Origin: an uncultured Collinsella sp.
GTDB lineage: Bacteria; Actinomycetota; Coriobacteriia; Coriobacteriales; Coriobacteriaceae
Reading direction: 5' to 3'
Length of the DNA stretch: 64,000 nucleotides
Assembly: GCA_934621295.1 (NCBI GenBank)
Contig: CAKTVB010000001.1
Span: 62,001-126,000 of the forward strand
Shown: positions 41,819 to 49,354 of the stretch, piece after piece
Layout: every line of letters starts with the position of its first letter
How positions within the stretch are numbered: position 1 is the stretch's first letter
The notes under the pieces: model-generated
Databases searched by the model: none
Told to the model about the DNA's origin: nothing
The model's input: only the letters and a program-made list of their open reading frames with translations
Made by a program: the position numbers and the translations under genes

Positions 41819-43063
41819 ATGTCTTCTCAGCATGTCACATATGATTTTGATCGCCCGATCGATCGTCGCCACGACGCCTATAGCTATTCGCAAAAGTGGA
41901 ACTGTGCCGAGCCCCTCGCTAAGCGTTTGGGCGTCAAGGAGATTACCGACAACCATATCGCCCTCTTCACGGCAGATATGGACCTGCGCTGCGCGCAGCC
42001 CATTCTCGACGCCCTGCACGCTACCGTCGACCATGGCATTTTTGGCTACTCCACCCTCGACGGCTGCAGCGCATACACGGATGCCATTCGCGGCTGGTTT
42101 GCACGCCATGACAACTGGGATGTTGACTGCGATCTTATGTCGCTCAGCGCAGGTACCGTCAAGGCGCTCGACGTTTGCGTCCAGGCGTTCACGAAGCCCG
42201 GCGATGGGATTATCATTCAGCGTCCGGTCTACCCGCCGTTCATGCATGTTGTTGAGGACAACGAGCGCTTGATTTTGAATAACCAGCTCATTCGTCATAC
42301 TGCCAAGGACCTCGAGGGCGACCTCTACTACTCCATCGATTTTGACAATCTGGAGGAACTTGCCGCACGTCCCGAGGCGAAGATGTTTATCCTCTGCAAC
42401 CCGCATAATCCGGTCGGCCGCGTGTGGACCGCCGAAGAGCTCGAGCGTATGGCCCAGATTTGCATGAAGCACGATGTGCTTATCGTCGCAGACGAAATTC
42501 ACGGCGACCTGGTATGTGAGGGCGTAACGATGCACCATATGGCGCAGGTGGCGCCGGAAGCCCGTGTGATAACCTGCACGGCGGTGAACAAGACGTTTAA
42601 CCTTGCCGGCCTCGCTGCAACCAATGTGTTTTTCAGCAACGCGCAGGACAAAGCGCGTTTTGAGGAGATTCGCGGCTTTGTTGAGCCGAATCCCTTTGCC
42701 ATCAGTGCGGTGATTGCGGCGTACAACGAGGGTGATGACTGGTATGAGCAGGTAAAAGCCTATATCGAGGCCAACTTCGATACCGTGATCGCATACTTTA
42801 CCGACCACCTTCCCGACGTTGGCGTGCGTCGTCCCGAGGGCACCTATATCCTGTGGTTCGATTTTGAGGCCCGCTGTCGAAAGCTTGGTATCGATGGTGC
42901 CGAGCTGCATCGTCGCATTTACGACGACGCTCAGGTGTTGCTGCAGGATGGAAGTAATTTTGATCCCGAGGGCGGCGAGTTCTTCCAGCGCATGTGCGTT
43001 CCCACGCCGCGCACCATGCTGCTCGATGCCTGTGAGCGCATTGCCCGCGTGCTTGCGGAGTAA
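41819..43063 (+). CDS. MalY/PatB-type PLP aminotransferase (C-S lyase)
   Basis: 414 residues, fold-type I. It starts YDFDRPIDRRHDAYSYSQKWN, has LFTADMDLRCAQPILDAL and FGYSTLDGCSAYTDAIRGW, the substrate/PLP segment LCNPHNPVGRVWTAEEL, IVADEIHGDLV and the Schiff-base lysine in CTAVNKTFNLAGLAATNV. These match MalY/PatB cystathionine beta-lyases, which release thiols from cysteine conjugates and sometimes act as aminotransferases. It is preceded by AAAGG and stands alone. The exact substrate is not readable. Confidence 0.9.
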   Translation: MSSQHVTYDFDRPIDRRHDAYSYSQKWNCAEPLAKRLGVKEITDNHIALFTADMDLRCAQPILDALHATVDHGIFGYSTLDGCSAYTDAIRGWFARHDNWDVDCDLMSLSAGTVKALDVCVQAFTKPGDGIIIQRPVYPPFMHVVEDNERLILNNQLIRHTAKDLEGDLYYSIDFDNLEELAARPEAKMFILCNPHNPVGRVWTAEELERMAQICMKHDVLIVADEIHGDLVCEGVTMHHMAQVAPEARVITCTAVNKTFNLAGLAATNVFFSNAQDKARFEEIRGFVEPNPFAISAVIAAYNEGDDWYEQVKAYIEANFDTVIAYFTDHLPDVGVRRPEGTYILWFDFEARCRKLGIDGAELHRRIYDDAQVLLQDGSNFDPEGGEFFQRMCVPTPRTMLLDACERIARVLAE

Positions 43064-43139
43064 CTTTTTCTTCCGCCTCGCGTGCCTCTCATGAAGATAT
43101 GGACGCGAGGCGGGGGAGCGGCTAATATATAACAACAGC

Positions 43140-43260
43140 GCCGTGCGCGCTCGATGGGTTCGGGTGACGATATGTTCCGAATCTGGTCAGGTCCGGGAGG
43201 AAGCAGCCATAAGGAGCCTCTAACGGGCATCCGGATCCATCGAGCGCATACGGCTTTTTT
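43140..43260 (+). ncRNA. ffs: Signal recognition particle RNA, small bacterial type, with terminator
   Basis: The conserved SRP helix 8 is present: GGTCAGGTCCGGGAGGAAGCAGCCATAAGGAGC lies between about 43184 and 43216, in pieces GGTCAGGTC, GGAAGCAGCC and the GGAA-type apical loop. The ends GCCGTGCGCGCTCGATGG (43140-43157) and CCATCGAGCGCATACGGC (43237-43254) pair into a long basal stem, and TTTTTT follows directly as terminator. Length about 115 nt fits the 4.5S type that binds Ffh and the Sec-targeting pathway. Confidence 0.95.
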
Positions 43261-43439
43261 CATGCCGAAAGACGCTGCCTCGTGACGGCATAAGGTGCAT
43301 CTTTCGTTACCGTGCGTTTACCTAATTGTTCTATCATGACCTCGTGAGCCATCGCGCAAGTCCGCAGCGCTGTTGGTGTTCGCTGCTCGCCGCATGTCGG
43401 TGGGCCATGTTGTCATGAAACGAAAGGGAAGCGCTGCGC

Positions 43440-45230
43440 ATGCTTGAGCTGCTTAGACGTTATTCCGGGCCGTATCGAAAGTATTTTGTCATTGGCCCTG
43501 CCTGCAAACTGATCGAGGTCTTGTTCGACCTGCTCACACCTCTTGTCATCGCCCGTATGATTGATCGCGGCGTGGGCGCGCGCGATGTTCATGCCGTGGT
43601 CATGTACGGTTTGCTGCTGGTCGCGATGGCCGCTTTGGGCATCTTGTTCACACTCGTGTGCCAAAAGATGGCTGCGCTTGCGTCGCAGGGCATGGGAACG
43701 GTGATTCGCGGAGAGCTTTACGAGCACATCAACGAACTCTCCTATGCCGAGCTCGATCGCTTTGGCACGCCCTCGCTCATCACGCGTATTACCAACGACG
43801 TCAACCAGGTGCAGCTTGCCGTGGCTCTGGGTGTGCGTCAACTGATTCGCTGGCCGTTTTTGGCAATCGGCTCCATGGTCGCAGCGCTGCTTATCGACAT
43901 GAAGCTTGGGCTTATTTTCTTGGTTTCGACGCCGCTCATCGGCATTGTCTTTTGGGTTGTGATGGCGCGCTGCGTGCCGTATTTCAAGCAGATGCAGCAA
44001 AAACTCGACCGCATCGCGCTCATTTGTCGCGAGGGACTTTCGGGTGCGCGCGTGGTGCGCGCCTTTGTGCGCGAAGAGCATGAGCGAAAGCGCTTCCATG
44101 AGGCTGCGGCCGATCAGGCCCAGACGGCAATTGCTGTGGGACGTCTGTCCTCAACGCTCAACCCCGTGACGTTTTTGGTGATGAACCTGGCCGTTTGCGC
44201 CATTCTGTGGGCTGGCGGCATTCAGGTTAACGTGGGCAATCTCTCGCAGGGCCAGGTTATCGCCTTCGTAAACTACATGACGCAGACGCTACTCTCCATT
44301 GTATATGTGGCGAATCTCGTAGTGGTCTTCACCAAAGCGAGCGCCTCGGCTTCCCGCGTCAACGAAGCGCTCCATGCGCGCACGAGCATTACCGATGCGG
44401 GCAATGAGATGGTGAAGCTGCCCCATGCATCCGAGGCGGCGGACGTGCTGGCTCTGGAATTTGATCAGGCATCCTTTGCTTTTGGCGAGGGCGCTGCTGC
44501 CGCCGTGGATGGTGTGACGCTTGGGCTTCCTATTGGCGGAACGCTTGGCATTATCGGTGGCACGGGTTCGGGCAAGTCGACCATGGTCTCACTCGTGCCG
44601 CGCCTGTATGACACCACTTTGGGTGCTGTGCGCGTGATGGGCAAGGACGTGCGCGCATGGCCGCTTGAACAGTTGCGCCAGGTGGTGGGCATTGTTCCGC
44701 AGCGCGCCTCGCTTGTTACGGGAACCATTCGCTCCAATTTGCAGTGGCGCGATGCCGAGGCTTCGGACGAGGATTTGTGGCAGGCGCTCGAGGTGGCGCA
44801 GGCGGCTGAGTTCGTGCGCAAGATGCCTCAAGGGCTCGACAGCCCGGTCGAAGCAGGTGGAAAGAATTTCTCAGGCGGGCAACGTCAGCGTTTGACCATC
44901 GCTCGCGCCCTTGTGGGTAACCCACTCATCCTCATCATGGACGATTCCGCTTCGGCGCTTGATTTTAAGACCGATGCCGCATTGCGCCGTGCTGTGAAGC
45001 ACCGCAGCGAGGAAGGACGTGCGAGCGGAGGGCTGCCGCTTACGACGGTCATCGTTTCGCAGCGTGTTTCCGCGGTGTGCGCCGCCGATATGATCTGCGT
45101 CCTGAGCCATGGTGCTGTGGCGGGATTGGGCACGCACGATGAGCTCTTTGAGACCTGCGAGCTCTATCGCGAGATTTGCCTCTCGCAGTTCAAGCATGAC
45201 GAGGCCGCATCCGCAAAGGGGGCGTGCTAG
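43440..45230 (+). CDS. ABC exporter subunit with degenerate ATP site (heterodimer partner A)
   Basis: 596 residues. A type I exporter membrane domain with six spans occupies about 1-300, followed by the nucleotide-binding domain: Walker A GGTGSGKST (about 370), Q-loop GIVPQRASL, signature NFSGGQRQRL and Walker B LILIMDDSASALD. The position of the catalytic Glu after Walker B is Asp (DD in place of DE), the pattern of the degenerate site in heterodimeric exporters such as TM287/288 and BmrCD. The next gene starts one base after its stop and carries the intact site. Substrate unknown, probably drugs or peptides. Confidence 0.92.
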   Translation: MLELLRRYSGPYRKYFVIGPACKLIEVLFDLLTPLVIARMIDRGVGARDVHAVVMYGLLLVAMAALGILFTLVCQKMAALASQGMGTVIRGELYEHINELSYAELDRFGTPSLITRITNDVNQVQLAVALGVRQLIRWPFLAIGSMVAALLIDMKLGLIFLVSTPLIGIVFWVVMARCVPYFKQMQQKLDRIALICREGLSGARVVRAFVREEHERKRFHEAAADQAQTAIAVGRLSSTLNPVTFLVMNLAVCAILWAGGIQVNVGNLSQGQVIAFVNYMTQTLLSIVYVANLVVVFTKASASASRVNEALHARTSITDAGNEMVKLPHASEAADVLALEFDQASFAFGEGAAAAVDGVTLGLPIGGTLGIIGGTGSGKSTMVSLVPRLYDTTLGAVRVMGKDVRAWPLEQLRQVVGIVPQRASLVTGTIRSNLQWRDAEASDEDLWQALEVAQAAEFVRKMPQGLDSPVEAGGKNFSGGQRQRLTIARALVGNPLILIMDDSASALDFKTDAALRRAVKHRSEEGRASGGLPLTTVIVSQRVSAVCAADMICVLSHGAVAGLGTHDELFETCELYREICLSQFKHDEAASAKGAC

Positions 45231-47087
45231 ATGAATCCTTACGCATCTACCGGTTCGGTCGCGACGGTGACCGCAAGCGTTTCGGGCAACGACAACCTCA
45301 ATGATCTGGGAGGGCCCGGCCGTAATGCTCCCCAGATGCCGGCGGGTAAAGTTACGCGTCGCCTGTTTTCTTATGTGCGCCCCCACATGGTGTCGTTCAT
45401 CATTTCCTTTGTGTCGGCAGCCATCTCGGTTACGCTGCAGCTCTATACACCCATTTTGATCGGTCGGGGCATCGACTGCATCGTGGATGCCGGCAGGGTT
45501 GATTTTGCCTCGCTTACTCCGATCATTATCGAGCTTGCTGTTGTGGTGGTGTTTGCCGCTGTCTTCCAGTGGATCCAGGGTTATTGCGTAAACCGCCTCT
45601 CTTACGAGACGGTGCGCGACATGCGTATGGAGGCGTCCGACAAGCTCTCACGCATGCCTCTTTCGTTTATCGATTCCCATGCGCATGGCGACCTCATCAG
45701 CCGTGTGGTAAACGACGTTGACCAGGTGGGCGACGGCCTGCTTCAGGGCTTTACCCAGCTGTTTGGTGGCGTGGTGACTATCGTGGGCACTCTTGTGTTC
45801 ATGCTCTCCATCTCGGTTCCCATGGCGATCGTGGTGGTGCTCGTCACGCCGCTGTCCATTTTTGCGGCGGGGCTTATCGCCAAACTTTCCAACAAGAGCT
45901 TTGCAGCCCAGCAGAGCATTCAGGGCCAGCTTGGCGGACATATCGAGGAGTATGTGGGCGAGCAAAAACTGGTGGACGCTTTCGCCTATGGCTCGCATGC
46001 CCAGCAGCGCTTTGACGAACTCAATGCCCGGTTGTATACGGCGGGCGAGCATGCGCAGTTTATGAGTTCGCTCTCGAATCCCGGAACGCGTTTTATCAAC
46101 AACATCATCTATGCAGTGGTAGCGGTGATTGGCTGCGCGGGCGTTATCACTGGCGTGCCGGCGCGATTGACCGTGGGCCAGGTTCAGACGTTTTTGAGCT
46201 ATGCGAATCAGTACACCAAGCCGTTCAATGAGGTGACGAGCGTCATCACGCAGATTCAGACGGCATATGCCTCGGCACGGCGCGTGTTCTCGCTGCTCGA
46301 TGCTGGCGAGGAGGCGCCAGACGCGGCCGATGCTGTGGAGCTTGTTGCCCCGCGCGGCGAGGTTCAGTTCAAACATGTCGACTTTTCCTATGTGCCCGAG
46401 CGAAAGCTTTTGCAGGACATTTGCATCAATGCTCAGCCGGGACGCCGCTTTGCCTTGGTTGGTCCCACGGGCTGCGGCAAGACGACGCTTATCAATCTAT
46501 TGCTGCGTTTTTACGATATCGATGCTGGCGAGATTGCTGTGGACGGTCACTCTTCGCTCGAGTACACGCGTGCGAGCCTGCGCCGTAGCTTTGGCATGGT
46601 GTTGCAGGACAGCTGGCTGTTCGAGGGTACGGTGCACGAGAACATCGCGTACGGCCGCGCGGACGCTACGCGCGAGCAGGTGGTCGAGGCGGCCCGCCGG
46701 GCACATGCCGACAAGTTTATCCGACAGCTGCCGCAAGGGTATGACACCATGATCGGCGAGGATGGCGGCACGTTTAGCCAGGGCCAAAAGCAGCTTTTGT
46801 GCATTGCGCGCGTGATGCTTACCGATCCGGCGATTCTTTTGTTGGATGAGGCGACTTCGAGTATCGATACGCGCACCGAGCTGCAGGTTCAGGCGGCGTT
46901 CGACGAGCTCATGGCCGGCCGCACGAGCTTTGTGGTCGCGCACCGTTTGAGCACCATTCGCAATGCCGACTGCATCCTCGTCATGCGCGATGGCCAGATT
47001 ATCGAGCGCGGCACACACGAGGAGCTGCTTGCCGCTGATGGGTTCTATACCGGTCTCTACAACAGCCAGTGGGCCGTGGAGGAGTAG
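45231..47087 (+). CDS. ABC exporter subunit with intact ATP site (heterodimer partner B)
   Basis: 618 residues with a longer polar N-terminus (about 40) before the six-span membrane domain. The nucleotide-binding domain has Walker A GPTGCGKTT, Q-loop GMVLQDSWLF, signature TFSQGQKQLLC and Walker B ILLLDEATSSIDTRTE with the catalytic Glu. Its signature is SQGQ where partner A has SGGQ, which is the reciprocal asymmetry expected for a pair with one consensus ATPase site. The two genes are adjacent without a gap, so they form one transporter. Confidence 0.93.
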   Translation: MNPYASTGSVATVTASVSGNDNLNDLGGPGRNAPQMPAGKVTRRLFSYVRPHMVSFIISFVSAAISVTLQLYTPILIGRGIDCIVDAGRVDFASLTPIIIELAVVVVFAAVFQWIQGYCVNRLSYETVRDMRMEASDKLSRMPLSFIDSHAHGDLISRVVNDVDQVGDGLLQGFTQLFGGVVTIVGTLVFMLSISVPMAIVVVLVTPLSIFAAGLIAKLSNKSFAAQQSIQGQLGGHIEEYVGEQKLVDAFAYGSHAQQRFDELNARLYTAGEHAQFMSSLSNPGTRFINNIIYAVVAVIGCAGVITGVPARLTVGQVQTFLSYANQYTKPFNEVTSVITQIQTAYASARRVFSLLDAGEEAPDAADAVELVAPRGEVQFKHVDFSYVPERKLLQDICINAQPGRRFALVGPTGCGKTTLINLLLRFYDIDAGEIAVDGHSSLEYTRASLRRSFGMVLQDSWLFEGTVHENIAYGRADATREQVVEAARRAHADKFIRQLPQGYDTMIGEDGGTFSQGQKQLLCIARVMLTDPAILLLDEATSSIDTRTELQVQAAFDELMAGRTSFVVAHRLSTIRNADCILVMRDGQIIERGTHEELLAADGFYTGLYNSQWAVEE

Positions 47088-47123
47088 AGAAGGAAGAACT
47101 GCAGCTATAAGGAGGGGAAAGGA

Positions 47124-47333
47124 ATGAATAGAGACTCGCAGGGGAACGGAAGAACCGGCTGTCAAATGTGGGAAGAGCATCTTTCGAAAGATGAAGTTGC
47201 GGAGCTGCATCGAGCGATTGAGCGGTTTGATGCTGGAGATCCGGGAGCCTACAAGGTGATTCTCGCTTTGGGCCGGTCGGCAGATTATGCAGCGCTGGAA
47301 AATGAAGGCTTGGGGGCTCGTGTCGAGCCGTGA
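47124..47333 (+). CDS. Small protein of unknown function
   Basis: 69 residues behind a strong ribosome site (AAGGAGGGG, about 9 bases before the ATG), 36 bases after the ABC genes. The middle, HLSKDEVAELHRAIERFDAGDPGAYKVILALGRSADYAALENEG, looks like a short helical domain with normal codon use. Cysteine occurs once, and there is no signal peptide. It may be the last gene of the exporter operon. I recognise no family. Confidence 0.6.
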   Translation: MNRDSQGNGRTGCQMWEEHLSKDEVAELHRAIERFDAGDPGAYKVILALGRSADYAALENEGLGARVEP

Positions 47334-47436
47334 TGATTTTCGCTGCGCTCGCAAACACCCCCTCTGTCGTTTTGCTCAGATGTTGGGTACAACCTAGCAG
47401 GTCAAACAAAACTGGCATCGACGTTTGGGGAAGAGC

Positions 47437-47985
47437 ATGAACATCGCTTTGATTACCAATAGCAAGAGCGGCAACACGGCGCAGCTGGCGCAGGCGCTGC
47501 GCGAAGCGTTTGCCGCGTCAGGGTCTGCGCCTATTTGCGATATCGAGTTGCCCGACGCTCCTGATGTCGCCCAGCTTGAAGACACAGCCAGCCAGGCTCT
47601 TGCGGCGGACGCCGTGTGCGTTGGTTTTTGGTGCGATAAGGGCTCTTGTACCGAGGGCGTGGCTAAGTTGCTCGAGCGCATGAACGGAAAGCGCGTCTTC
47701 CTCTTTGGCACTTGTGGCTTTGGCGGAAGCCAGGAGTACTTCGATCAAATTGTGGCGCGCGTGGCGGAGCATCTGCCGCAGACGGCCGAGCTTGCGGGCG
47801 CTTTTATGTGCCAGGGCAAGATGGGGCCGGGCATCCGTGCTCGCTACGAGGCCATGCTTGTCAAGAATCCGGGCGACGCTCGCGCGCAGGCGTTTATCGA
47901 TAACTTTGATTCGGCCTTGGCGCATCCTAGTGCCGAGGACCTTGAAGCCGCAGCGTCTTCGGTCGTTCGAGCTCTGAATTTCTAA
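47437..47985 (+). CDS. Flavodoxin-family protein
   Basis: About 182 residues from the ATG at 47437 (GGGAAG upstream). It begins with the flavodoxin phosphate loop IALITNSKSGNTAQLAQALREAF, then CVGFWCDKGSCTEGVAKLLERMNGKRVFLFGTCGFGG, as in short flavodoxin-like proteins that bind FMN. It probably acts as a soluble electron carrier or FMN-binding oxidoreductase. It lies between the small protein and the aldolase genes, and a terminator follows. The partner enzyme is not known. Confidence 0.85.
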   Translation: MNIALITNSKSGNTAQLAQALREAFAASGSAPICDIELPDAPDVAQLEDTASQALAADAVCVGFWCDKGSCTEGVAKLLERMNGKRVFLFGTCGFGGSQEYFDQIVARVAEHLPQTAELAGAFMCQGKMGPGIRARYEAMLVKNPGDARAQAFIDNFDSALAHPSAEDLEAAASSVVRALNF

Positions 47986-48014
47986 CAGGCAAATATCGTT
48001 TCTTTTTTAGGGAG

Positions 48015-48048
48015 CTCTCCTTCTGGCTGAATTCAAGAGGAGAGTTTT
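48015..48048 (+). terminator. Terminator after the flavodoxin gene
   Basis: CTCTCCT (48015-48021) pairs with AGGAGAG (48038-48044) across a 16-base loop, followed by TTTT. Confidence 0.65.
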
Positions 48049-48178
48049 CTATTGTGGCGAAAACTTGTTCAAATAATTATGTACAAGTAAGCGTTCATCT
48101 GGGCTACTATAGAGCTAGTTTGTATGGTTAGTTTGACGCTGGGACACTCTGGCGCCGCACCGGAAAGGAATGTGCACC

Positions 48179-49048
48179 ATGCTCGTTAACCTTCGTGACA
48201 TCACCGCAATTGCCGAGCAGAACAACATGGCTATCGGCGCCTTCAACTCGCCGAGCCTCGAGTCTGCCCGTGCCGCAATCGACACGGCTGAGAAGCTGGG
48301 TTATCCCGTTATCATCGATCACGCTCAGGGTCACGAGGAGATCACCCCGCTCGACGTCATGGGCCCGGTGCTGATCGCTCTTGCCGAGCGCTCCACTGCT
48401 CCTGTCTGCGTGCACCTCGATCACTGCGAGGACCTGTCCTATATGCGTCGCGCTCTTGAGATGGGCTTCAACGGCGCTATGTTTGACGGCTCGTTCCTGC
48501 CGTACGAGCGCAACTGCGAGCTTGGCCACCGCGCTGCCGAGATGTGCCACAGCTTTGACTGCGGCCTTGAGTGCGAGCTTGGCTCCATGGGCAGCCGTGA
48601 GGCCGGTGCAAAGGTCGAGGGCGGCACTGCCGAGGAGGCAGGCGCCATCTACACCGATCCCGACCAGGCCAACGAGTTCATCGCAGCAACCGGCTGCGAC
48701 ATCCTGGCTGTTTCCTTCGGTACGGTTCACGGCCTGTATAAGGGCGAGCCGCATCTCTCCTTTGACGTGCTGAACCAGATTCGTGAGCGCACCCTCACCC
48801 CGCTCGTCATGCACGGCGGCTCGGGCGTTTCCGATGAGGATTACGCCAAGGCTATCGATGCCGGCATCCGTAAGATTAACTACTTCACCTACGGCTCCAA
48901 GGCCGCTGGCGAGGCAGTGGCTGCCGACCTCAAGAACGAGGAGGTCCCGTACTATCACAAGATGACGATGACCGCCTACGACGCGTTCTGCAAGGATTAC
49001 GAGCACGTCATGAAGGTCTTCGCCAACGGCGCCAAGCCCATCGCGTAG
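48179..49048 (+). CDS. Class II fructose/tagatose-bisphosphate aldolase
   Basis: About 289 residues from the ATG at 48179, with AAAGG 10 bases upstream; the ATG at 48170 overlaps the ribosome site and is unlikely. Zinc-aldolase motifs are VCVHLDHCEDLSYMRRALEMGFNGAMFDGSFLPYERN, AVSFGTVHGLYKGEPHLSFDVL and PLVMHGGSGVSDEDYAKAIDAGIRKIN. It cleaves a ketose-1,6-bisphosphate to two triose phosphates; fructose or tagatose specificity (FbaA, GatY, KbaY) cannot be separated here. CTTGT at 48065 and ACAAG at 48084-48088 form a weak inverted repeat upstream. Confidence 0.93.
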   Translation: MLVNLRDITAIAEQNNMAIGAFNSPSLESARAAIDTAEKLGYPVIIDHAQGHEEITPLDVMGPVLIALAERSTAPVCVHLDHCEDLSYMRRALEMGFNGAMFDGSFLPYERNCELGHRAAEMCHSFDCGLECELGSMGSREAGAKVEGGTAEEAGAIYTDPDQANEFIAATGCDILAVSFGTVHGLYKGEPHLSFDVLNQIRERTLTPLVMHGGSGVSDEDYAKAIDAGIRKINYFTYGSKAAGEAVAADLKNEEVPYYHKMTMTAYDAFCKDYEHVMKVFANGAKPIA

Positions 49049-49119
49049 TCACCTGCTCCAAAGATTAAACCCGAGAGGCGACAGCCCCCTTCCTTCCCGT
49101 CGCCTCCCCTCTACCAAAA

Positions 49120-49160
49120 GTGCCCGGCGCGGTCTAAACCGTGCCGGGCACACTCTTTTA
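49120..49160 (+). terminator. Terminator after the aldolase gene
   Basis: GTGCCCGGC (49120-49128) pairs with GCCGGGCAC (49143-49151), with an inner GCGGT/ACCGT pairing, followed by ACTCTTTT. Confidence 0.8.
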
Positions 49161-49225
49161 CTCCCCGCGTCCGGAACCGCCGAAACAGACGCCGGGCATA
49201 TAGCTAGTGGCTTCTGGCGAGATGA

Positions 49226-49334
49226 GGCCGGGACCCTTTCGCTCGAGACAAGTTCCGCACAAATGAAAAAAGCGCCAGTGGCGCTTTTTTCATTTGGAGG
49301 ACTGTCTGCAGGCTCGAGCGAAAGGGTCCCGGCC
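49226..49334. repeat. 109-bp nested inverted-repeat element
   Basis: Outer arms of 22 bases, 49226-49247 and 49313-49334, are exact reverse complements (begin GGCCGGGACCC, end GAAAGGGTCCCGGCC on the right). Nested inside are 17-base arms, 49260-49276 and 49280-49296, with a loop of 3, AAAAAAGCGCC against GGCGCTTTTTT. The inner hairpin is an excellent terminator in both directions between the convergent aldolase and LTA-synthase-like genes. The perfect outer arms are unexplained by termination and recall a small mobile palindrome. Confidence 0.85.
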
Positions 49335-49354
49335 GAGCATTTGAGACCGAACCC

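Noticed and set aside
49226..49334. CRISPR-like or insertion sequence element
   Set aside because: There is one palindromic unit, no array, no coding capacity. Kept as a nested inverted repeat.
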